10,381 bases of DNA. Source: Desulfonatronospira sp964577315 (lineage in GTDB: Bacteria > Desulfobacterota > Desulfovibrionia > Desulfovibrionales > Desulfonatronovibrionaceae). Location of the stretch: the NCBI GenBank assembly GCA_964577315.1, contig CAZNYT010000074.1, positions 1 to 10,381 of the forward strand, read 5' to 3'. Position numbers and translations under genes: made by a program. Positions within the stretch are counted from its first letter, which is position 1, and each line of letters starts with the position of its first letter. Shown here piece by piece: positions 1-4,540 of the stretch. The notes below the pieces were generated by a model. It was not told the origin of the DNA. It saw nothing but the letters and a program-made list of their open reading frames with translations, and ran no database searches.

Positions 1-393
1 GGCCTTGAATTTACCGGAAACAGTCATTCTCCTGGGACGGCAGGCCCGGACCAAATCCTCCAGGATGCGGTTGACCACTGTCTCCATGAAGGTGGGTTCC
101 TGGCGGTAGCTGAAAAGGTAGAATTTCAGGGATTTGGATTCTATGCACCTCTCCCCGGGCACGTATCTCACCTCTATGCTGCCGTAATCCGGCTGTCCCG
201 TAACCGGGCACAGGGAGGTGAACTCGTCCGTAAACATGACCACCTGGTAATCCCGGTCCGGGAATTGATTGGCAAAGGTTTCCAGCAGATCCGGATCCAC
301 CCGGGTGGAATATTCAGTATCAGTTCTGCCCAGCAGTTTTAGGTTGGAGACATCTTCCTGCATAACCCTATCCACTGAGTTGCGTTTTCTCAT
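1..393 (-). CDS. queF: NADPH-dependent 7-cyano-7-deazaguanine reductase QueF (N-terminal part, cut by window edge)
   Basis: The first 131 codons are present; the 3' end lies beyond base 1. QueF reduces the nitrile of preQ0 to the amine of preQ1 in the cytoplasm, a late step of queuosine tRNA modification. The diagnostic block SLCPVTGQPDYGSI is at residues 60-73, with the expected nucleophilic Cys62 and general-acid Asp69, followed by CIESKSLKFYLFSYR at 83-97, the substrate- and NADPH-binding segment. Length and spacing fit the short, single-domain (Bacillus-like) type rather than the two-domain E. coli type. The start is constrained because the codon before the ATG at 393 is an in-frame TGA. 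The ribosome-binding site is weak. It sits 14 nt after the preceding unknown gene, so the two are probably co-transcribed. Oddity: where Bacillus QueF, as I recall it, has Phe-His-Glu, this protein has Phe102-Met103-Glu104. Confidence 0.92.
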   Translation of the reverse strand, partial: MRKRNSVDRVMQEDVSNLKLLGRTDTEYSTRVDPDLLETFANQFPDRDYQVVMFTDEFTSLCPVTGQPDYGSIEVRYVPGERCIESKSLKFYLFSYRQEPTFMETVVNRILEDLVRACRPRRMTVSGKFKA

Positions 394-407
394 TCATATT
401 CCGGCAG

Positions 408-1163
408 TCATCCTTGTTGCATCTCGGCCAGCATCCCGCGTACCTCTGCCTTGTAGTCCCGGTAAATCTGCCTGCAGATCTGTTCCACCCTGCTCATAGT
501 GTCTTTGTCTCGGGACAATTCCGGGTATTCCTTTATTTCCAAGCTGCTTGCATCCAGCTCACAATACGAAAGCTCCTGGTCATAATTGTAAACCAATCCC
601 CCTCCGGCTATTTCCTTGTGTCTGGAGCCCTCAACATCCAGCTTGCGCACAAACGCTAAGACTTCTCCTGGATTGTGATTGACGTTTAATTCCCTTATGG
701 ACTCATTAAGATCTTGGATCCGGGCCTTAACGGTGTTCAGATTAACCGTTAGCCTCTTCTTGCCCTTGACCTCAGGATCATCCACATATTTCCCGTGGGT
801 ATAATCCTCGATCTTCTCCGAGATCTGAGTATACAGACTTCGCACCAAATGGATGAATCTGCCCTTGTAGGTCCAGGACCTGGGCAGGACCACGTCGTGC
901 TCCCAAACGGGTTCATAATTACCCAGGGAATCTAAGCCCAACTCCGCCCAGAAGGCATGTCTGGCTCGTCCCCTCACCAGGACATAGTTCAGCCTGGACA
1001 AAAGGGTATCAATACGGTTAGCTTGCTCTTTAAGCTTGCAGAGTTCCGCATGGATGAGCTCCTGTTCATCCTCGACCTGCTTGCGCTTGCTGAAAAAACT
1101 GTCCGCAGCCTCTTTAAGGGTCTCATCCATGAGATTGCTTGTAAGTTCATCCACGTTCTTCAT
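408..1163 (-). CDS. conserved-type protein of unknown function with N-terminal coiled coil
   Basis: I do not recognise this 251-residue protein. Residues about 12-60 are rich in Glu, Lys, Gln and Leu with heptad-like spacing and should form a coiled coil (for example QVEDEQELIHAELCKLKEQ). A more globular, aromatic-rich middle follows at about 65-110, including HAFWAELGL and RSWTYKGRFIHLV, then a second helical segment at 140-165. The C-terminal part (about 165-251) is mixed and acidic. There is no signal peptide, membrane segment or cysteine-pair motif, so it is probably cytoplasmic. The ATG at 1163 has only a poor GAG-type ribosome-binding site eight bases upstream; an in-frame Met12 is an alternative start. 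Codon use resembles the neighbours. It precedes queF by 14 nt, which suggests a shared transcript, but I see no motif that ties it to queuosine synthesis. Confidence 0.75.
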   Translation of the reverse strand: MKNVDELTSNLMDETLKEAADSFFSKRKQVEDEQELIHAELCKLKEQANRIDTLLSRLNYVLVRGRARHAFWAELGLDSLGNYEPVWEHDVVLPRSWTYKGRFIHLVRSLYTQISEKIEDYTHGKYVDDPEVKGKKRLTVNLNTVKARIQDLNESIRELNVNHNPGEVLAFVRKLDVEGSRHKEIAGGGLVYNYDQELSYCELDASSLEIKEYPELSRDKDTMSRVEQICRQIYRDYKAEVRGMLAEMQQG

Positions 1164-1167
1164 AGTC

Positions 1168-1196
1168 TTGACTCAAAAGGGTGATAACACTATTGT
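1168..1196 (+). promoter_or_regulatory. candidate sigma-70 promoter for the small plus-strand gene
   Basis: A TTGACT box (1168-1173) and a TATTGT box (1191-1196) are separated by 17 bp, matching the consensus at five of six and four of six bases. Transcription would start near 1202-1204, just before the AAGGAGA ribosome-binding site at 1206-1212 of the gene starting at 1217, giving an extremely short leader. It lies between the divergent starts at 1163 (minus) and 1217 (plus). The match was made by eye. Confidence 0.4.
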
Positions 1197-1211
1197 CGGG
1201 TAGACAAGGAG

Positions 1212-1239
1212 AAAATATGAATTCCAGTGCCCAGGTCAA
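1212..1239 (-). promoter_or_regulatory. candidate sigma-70 promoter for the unknown gene and queF
   Basis: Read on the minus strand, TTGACC (1239-1234) and TATTTT (1217-1212) are 16 bp apart, five and four matches to the sigma-70 consensus. A start near 1204 would give a leader of about 40 nt to the ATG at 1163. It overlaps the start codon and ribosome-binding site of the plus-strand gene at 1217, and it partly faces the plus-strand promoter at 1168-1196, so the two transcripts could interfere with each other. Confidence 0.33.
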
Positions 1240-1408
1240 GTTAACCTGCGACCACGGCCGAAAGCACCACCAGATAATACGCACCTGAACCCGGATCTAT
1301 ATCTATTGCCGGGTGTGCAATAGTCGGTGGGAGTTAAACCAAATGCCTCAGCACTTAGATGAAGATCTGGAAGAAAACCTAGCCGACGTCCGCTGCGACC
1401 GGATTTAA
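1217..1408 (+). CDS. small zinc-ribbon-like protein gene interrupted by an in-frame TGA
   Basis: This plus-strand frame has a near-ideal start: AAGGAGA at 1206-1212, then four to five bases, then the ATG at 1217. It runs 23 codons, meets TGA at 1286-1288, then stays open in the same frame for 39 more codons to TAA at 1406-1408. Read through, it is 63 residues. The part before the TGA carries LTCDHGRKHHQ (C11, H13, H17, H18); the part after carries IYIYCRVCNSRWEL (C31-x2-C34), then an acidic helix-like tail. Paired Cys/His ligands on both sides of the stop look like one zinc-ribbon fold, which argues that the two halves belong together. The TGA could be a recent nonsense mutation making a pseudogene, a sequencing error, or a recoded codon such as selenocysteine. 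The 23-codon peptide alone could also be the product. It converges on glnA. I do not recognise the family. Confidence 0.45.
1289..1314 (+). other. stem-loop directly downstream of the in-frame TGA
   Basis: ACCCGG (1289-1294) pairs perfectly with CCGGGT (1309-1314) around a 14-nt AU-rich loop, and begins on the base after the TGA of the small plus-strand gene. Position and size are in the range where bacterial SECIS hairpins sit, but the loop lacks an obvious apical GU or GG pair and a bulged U, so support for selenocysteine recoding is weak. It may be chance. Confidence 0.3.
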
Positions 1409-1450
1409 GCGCTTTTTTCCAGCAGCTCTCCCTGAGCAATAATTCCGCTC

Positions 1451-1477
1451 AAAAATCAATCACGACTTGAAGCCGTG
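1451..1477 (-). terminator. probable rho-independent terminator of glnA
   Basis: On the minus strand CACGGC, loop TTCAA and GTCGTG form a six-base-pair stem with one G-T wobble (1477-1461). After a five-base spacer comes a TTTTT tract (1455-1451). It lies 64 nt past the glnA stop codon at 1541 and points the right way. The stem is short and the T tract slightly displaced, so strength is uncertain. It has no T tract on the plus strand, so it would not stop the convergent small gene. Confidence 0.42.
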
Positions 1478-1540
1478 CAGCTTGGCTAATCCCCAAACCG
1501 ATTAAGCTCACCGCTTCAGGTTAAAAGAGTGACAGCGCTT

Positions 1541-2887
1541 TTAAAGCAGAGGGAGATACTTTTTCAACTCGTATTCCGTGACCTGGATGCGGTAATTATC
1601 CCATTCGATCTTCTTGTTGGCTATAAAGTTGTCGAATATATGCTGCCCCAGGGCCTCCCTAACCACGCTGCTTCTGGACAGATCCTCCACCGCCTCGAAC
1701 AAACTGCCCGGGAGACTGGGGATGTTGTGCTTCTTTCTCTCCTCTTCGTTCATCTCGAAGATATCCTCTTCCACCGGCTCGGGCAGGGGATACTTCTTTT
1801 CCATGCCCTTCAGGCCGGCTGCGAGCATGCAGGCAAAAGCCAGGTATGGATTGCAGGCAGGATCCGGGGAGCGAAGCTCCACCCGGGTGGCCTTCTCCTT
1901 GCCCGGCTTGTACATGGGCACCCGGACCAGGGAGGAACGGTTGCGGCGCGCCCAGGCCACGTACACCGGCGCCTCGTAGCCCGGCACCAGCCTCTTGTAG
2001 GAATTGACCCACTGGTTGCATACCGCGGTTAACTCGTTGGCGTGCTCCAAAAGCCCGCTTATATAGTTCTTGCACTCCTGGCTCAAGCCGTCCTGGGAAG
2101 AGGGATCGTAAAACACGTTCTTACCGTTCTTGAACAGGGACTGATGCACGTGCATCCCGCTGCCGTTCTGCCCGAAAAGGGGTTTGGGCATAAAGGTGGC
2201 GTAGCAACCGTGACGTCTGGCCACCTCCTTGGCGATGACCCGGTAGGTCACAGCGGTATCAGCCATTTTCAGTGCTTCCTGGTACCTGAGATCTATTTCG
2301 TGCTGGCTGGGGGCCACCTCGTGGTGACTGTACTCCACCTCGATCCCCATGCTGAGCAGGGAATTGATTATATCCCTGCGGATATCGTTGGCCAGGTCCA
2401 GGGGCGGGGCATCGAAATATCCCCCGAAATCCAAGGTCTTGGGCTCCCTAGAGCTCTCGAAAAGAAAAAACTCCAATTCCGGACCCACGTAAAAGGTATA
2501 ACCGTCTTCCGCTGCCTTGGACAGCATTCTCTTGAGCACGTACCGGCTGTCCCCCTCGTAGGGGCTTCCGTCCGGGTTCTTGATATCGCAGAACATGCGG
2601 GCCACCGGCCTTTCCATAGGTCTCCAGGAAACCAGTTGAAAGGTAGTGGGATCCGGGATGGCCACCATGTCGCTCTCATGAATCCGGGAAAAACCTTCTA
2701 TGGAGGAGCCGTCAAACCCCATGCCCTCTTCAAATGCCTCTTCCAGCTCGCTGGGAGTAACCTGGAAGCTCTTCAAGGTGCCCAGAACATCCACGAACCA
2801 GAACTGCACAAAGCTGATATCGTATTCCTTCACCGCCCTGGTCACATCATCCGCGTTGCGGCAATCGAACACCACGGGTTTTTGCAT
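1541..2887 (-). CDS. glnA: glutamine synthetase, type I (GSI-alpha-like)
   Basis: Cytoplasmic dodecameric enzyme that joins ammonia to glutamate with ATP. The 448 residues include the beta-grasp latch DGSSIEGF (59-66), the metal-site segment GPELEFFLF (135-143), SHHEVAPSQHEIDL (187-200), the ATP/glutamate segment FMPKPLFGQNGSGMHVH (232-248), the flexible-loop segment YKRLVPGYEAP (297-307) with Glu305, NRSSLVRVP (316-324), and ELRSPDPACNPY (337-348). The region that carries the adenylylated tyrosine in GSI-beta enzymes reads DIFEMNEEER here, with Phe377 in place of Tyr, so adenylylation is not expected. Arg68, just after the latch, matches the arginine used for feedback control in Bacillus GSI-alpha. 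The start has an AGGAGG site six bases upstream. The carboxymuconolactone-decarboxylase-like gene ends 31 nt before it, so the two are probably one transcript. Glutamine is also the amide donor for TrpG. Confidence 0.97.
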   Translation of the reverse strand: MQKPVVFDCRNADDVTRAVKEYDISFVQFWFVDVLGTLKSFQVTPSELEEAFEEGMGFDGSSIEGFSRIHESDMVAIPDPTTFQLVSWRPMERPVARMFCDIKNPDGSPYEGDSRYVLKRMLSKAAEDGYTFYVGPELEFFLFESSREPKTLDFGGYFDAPPLDLANDIRRDIINSLLSMGIEVEYSHHEVAPSQHEIDLRYQEALKMADTAVTYRVIAKEVARRHGCYATFMPKPLFGQNGSGMHVHQSLFKNGKNVFYDPSSQDGLSQECKNYISGLLEHANELTAVCNQWVNSYKRLVPGYEAPVYVAWARRNRSSLVRVPMYKPGKEKATRVELRSPDPACNPYLAFACMLAAGLKGMEKKYPLPEPVEEDIFEMNEEERKKHNIPSLPGSLFEAVEDLSRSSVVREALGQHIFDNFIANKKIEWDNYRIQVTEYELKKYLPLL

Positions 2888-2918
2888 CCATAACCTCCTG
2901 TCGTAACTATGTATTATT

Positions 2919-3236
2919 TTATTCCTGGAGCACGTCCCGAACCCAGCTCATGGCTGCAGCCACCGTGGGAAACCCGGTAGTAGAGGTAAGCACGACCAGG
3001 GCATGACGGATCTCTTCTGGACTTGCCCCGGCCTTGAGTGCCCTGCGGGCGTGGCTGTGCACTGCCCCTTCCAGCCTGAGCGCCGCGGCAGCAGACATCT
3101 GGAGCAGCTCCACGCTCTTCTCGTCCAGGGGACCCTCCTTTCGGACTGCTTGTCCCAGGTTGGATACCGCCTGTATCAAATCCGGGTGCTGCTTTTGCAT
3201 CAATTGATAATTCTTGGGCAATTCCTGATTACTCAT
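2919..3236 (-). CDS. carboxymuconolactone decarboxylase / AhpD-fold protein lacking the redox cysteines
   Basis: A 105-residue single-domain protein. The family signature is the helix around LEGAVHSHARRALKAGAS (residues 55-72) followed by PEEIRHALVVLTSTTGFP (73-90), which lines up with the AhpD/carboxymuconolactone-decarboxylase core. The CxxC pair that gives AhpD-type members peroxidase activity is replaced: positions I align to it are Leu55 and Ala58, and the protein contains no cysteine. His60 and His62 remain. A decarboxylase- or binding-type role is therefore more likely than thiol redox activity, but the substrate is unknown. Translation starts at the ATG at 3236 behind a strong AGGAGG site. 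It lies between trpA (214 nt upstream) and glnA (31 nt downstream), and the closeness to glnA suggests co-transcription. Confidence 0.88.
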   Translation of the reverse strand: MSNQELPKNYQLMQKQHPDLIQAVSNLGQAVRKEGPLDEKSVELLQMSAAAALRLEGAVHSHARRALKAGASPEEIRHALVVLTSTTGFPTVAAAMSWVRDVLQE

Positions 3237-3450
3237 GTTGGTTCCTCCTATTAGGTATTTATTGCACTGATTGTTCTTAACTTGCCTGTTCCAAGTTCTC
3301 TGGAAACACCTTGTTCTTTATTGACCATTTACACAGATTTACGTCTCCGTAGCGATAACTGATTTAACCTCTTGACTTCTTTGCCTTTACCCTTAACTCT
3401 CGAGCTCTCAACCTGTCCTAAAACATGGTGAAGAGTTACGAGCTCTCCCC
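3237..3450. other. non-coding gap between trpA and the CMD-fold gene
   Basis: No gene is visible. The part nearest the CMD gene holds its AGGAGG ribosome-binding site. The trpA-proximal part has CGAGCTCT twice (3401-3408 and 3439-3446), each containing the palindrome GAGCTC, flanked by AACTCT (3395-3400) and AGAGTT (3432-3437). These allow mutually exclusive pairings. The pieces TTAACTCTC and CTCTCAAC, and GATAACTGATTTAACC near 3353, resemble the dispersed repeat found at 4520-4540 and 10097-10117. I see no convincing T-tailed terminator after trpA and no clear promoter, so whether transcription continues from trp into the CMD gene and glnA is open. Confidence 0.6.
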
Positions 3451-4221
3451 CTAAATCCATCTTTTCATGAATTCCCCGGGGCTCTTGCCCTCATCCAGGT
3501 GATTGATCAGAGCACTGCCGAAAACTACCCCGTCCACCAGATCCTGGATGGGCTCCAGTTGATCTTTGGAACGAAGGCCAAATCCCAGGGCCACAGGGCA
3601 AGAAAACATTTCCTGGACCTGTCCCAGTTTCTCCTTTAACATTTCTGTGGCACTAGCCTGGGTGCCGGTAATCCCCATAACCGAGACCAGGTAGACAAAA
3701 GCCGGACTTAACCGGGCATATTCCTGCAGGCGCTGGTTGGAGGTGTTAAGCCCCACCAGCGGGATATAATCCAGATGGTGCTTTCGAAGCAATTCCTGGT
3801 AGGGCTCTGCTTCCTCCAGGATCAAATCCGGGATAATCAGGCCGTTCACCCCGGCTTGTTCCCCTTCCTGGGCAAGTTTTTCCATCCCGAACTGCAGGAA
3901 AGGATTAAAATAGCCCATGAGCACTATCCCGGCCTGTATTTGGGAGCGGTATTCCTTAAGACCCTTAAGTATCCATTCCAGGTTTACCCCTTGCTGCAGG
4001 GAGCGGGCAGAGGCCTTTTCCACCACGGGGCCGTCCGCCACCGGGTCCGAAAAAGGCACGCCTATCTCTATAACATCCGCGCCTGCCCCGTCCAAATCCA
4101 GAATAACGTCCCAAAAGACCTCCTTGGAGGGAAATCCTGCCGGGACAAAGGGTATCAGGGCCTTGCGACCGCTATCCAGGGCGCCCTGGATCTTTCCGGT
4201 TAATATATTTTCCCGGTCCAT
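3451..4221 (-). CDS. trpA: tryptophan synthase alpha subunit
   Basis: Cleaves indole-3-glycerol phosphate to indole and glyceraldehyde 3-phosphate, passing indole to TrpB through the alpha2beta2 tunnel. The 256-residue TIM barrel contains DVIEIGVPFSDPVADGP, with the two catalytic acids Glu52 and Asp63. It also has NGLIIPDLILEEA, VYLVSVMGITGTQAS (phosphate-side loop), CPVALGFGLRS and DGVVFGSALI. I chose the ATG at 4221 (MDREN): the sequence AAAGGAG sits six bases before it, inside what would be the first codons of the longer form starting at 4236, whose own site (GAAAGG) is weaker. It is last in the trp operon and, unusually, is separated from trpB by 308 nt instead of being directly coupled, although the two subunits are needed in equal amounts. 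Confidence 0.96.
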   Translation of the reverse strand: MDRENILTGKIQGALDSGRKALIPFVPAGFPSKEVFWDVILDLDGAGADVIEIGVPFSDPVADGPVVEKASARSLQQGVNLEWILKGLKEYRSQIQAGIVLMGYFNPFLQFGMEKLAQEGEQAGVNGLIIPDLILEEAEPYQELLRKHHLDYIPLVGLNTSNQRLQEYARLSPAFVYLVSVMGITGTQASATEMLKEKLGQVQEMFSCPVALGFGLRSKDQLEPIQDLVDGVVFGSALINHLDEGKSPGEFMKRWI

Positions 4222-4370
4222 GTATGCTCCTTTCATTTGCTAACCTTTCACAGCCTTTATCCTAGCTTTTTTGCACAGTCAAAAGTTCTGAAACAACCAA
4301 ATTTCAAATTCTAAGCATCAAGCATCAAATTCCAAACCCCAACGAGAGCTGACTTCTGACTACTGGCTAC

Positions 4371-4513
4371 AACGAAACTTAGCTCTATAACAGCCTTACT
4401 ATTATGGCAGCAACTCTTCTTCGAGGTCCGAGGGTTCTGCAAAACTGGGCGTAAACTGTGTGAGCGACGGCCTGTTTGCAGAATTCTCGGACCTCTGGAC
4501 ACTAAGTTTCGTT
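4371..4513. mobile_element. candidate MITE-like element with 12-bp perfect inverted ends
   Basis: AACGAAACTTAG (4371-4382) is repeated as an exact reverse complement at 4502-4513, bounding a 143-bp unit. Allowing one mismatch the ends extend to 15 bp (TACAACGAA... against TAGAACGAA...). Inside is a second, longer inverted repeat (4423-4495). The unit encodes no protein, sits between trpB and trpA where related operons are normally tight, and a near-copy of one end (AGCGAAACTT) recurs at 10135-10144 upstream of trpE. These are traits of a small non-autonomous element or REP-like repeat, but I see no clear target-site duplication and cannot count genome copies. It could instead be a functional operon RNA structure. 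Confidence 0.4.
4423..4495. repeat. 21-bp hairpin (inverted repeat) with 31-nt loop
   Basis: The arms 4423-4443 (begins GAGGTCCGAG, ends TTCTGCAAA) and 4475-4495 (begins TTTGCAGAA, ends CTCGGACCTC) pair over all 21 positions. Nineteen are Watson-Crick and two adjacent ones are GG opposite TT. In plus-strand RNA these are G-U wobbles, giving an unbroken stem; in trp-operon (minus-strand) RNA they become a CC/AA internal loop. The 31-nt loop (4444-4474) is GC-richer than the flanks. No T tract follows either side, so it is not a classical terminator. As part of trp mRNA it would be a strong structure between the trpB stop and the trpA start, able to affect mRNA stability or processing. Confidence 0.75.
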
Positions 4514-4519
4514 CTACTA

Positions 4520-4540
4520 CTGATAACTTTTAACTCTCAA
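4520..4540 (-). repeat. dispersed repeat, copy at the 3' end of trpB
   Basis: On the minus strand this is a 21-nt sequence with core GAGAGTTAAAAGTTATCAG. The identical 21 nt occur on the plus strand at 10097-10117. It overlaps the trpB 3' end: GAG AGT TAA in the core supplies the codons Glu390, Ser391 and the stop. Three bases on, the element end TAGAACGAAACTT begins, the same order as in the copy upstream of trpE. Confidence 0.7.

Larger units (their letters stand above)
4222..4529. other. 308-nt non-coding insertion inside the trp operon
   Basis: No gene is supported here. From the trpA side it holds the trpA ribosome-binding site, an AT-rich stretch with two adjacent AGCATCA units (4314-4327), the nested inverted-repeat element at 4371-4513, and part of a dispersed repeat (4520-4540) that runs into the last codons of trpB. 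AT content is clearly higher outside the hairpin than in the flanking genes. A frame of 63 codons on the minus strand is open across part of it, but it has no ribosome-binding site and its amino-acid make-up looks random. Confidence 0.65.

Noticed and set aside
1236..1439. 67-codon minus-strand frame opposite the small zinc-ribbon-like gene
   Set aside because: No ribosome-binding site and no motif; the plus strand over the same bases has a much better start signal and Cys pairs.
2042..2893. Long plus-strand open frame opposite glnA
   Set aside because: Antisense shadow of a well-supported gene; no start signal or recognisable motif.
4311..4502. 63-codon minus-strand frame in the trpB-trpA gap
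   Set aside because: No ribosome-binding site; it runs through the hairpin element and its composition follows the repeat, not a protein.
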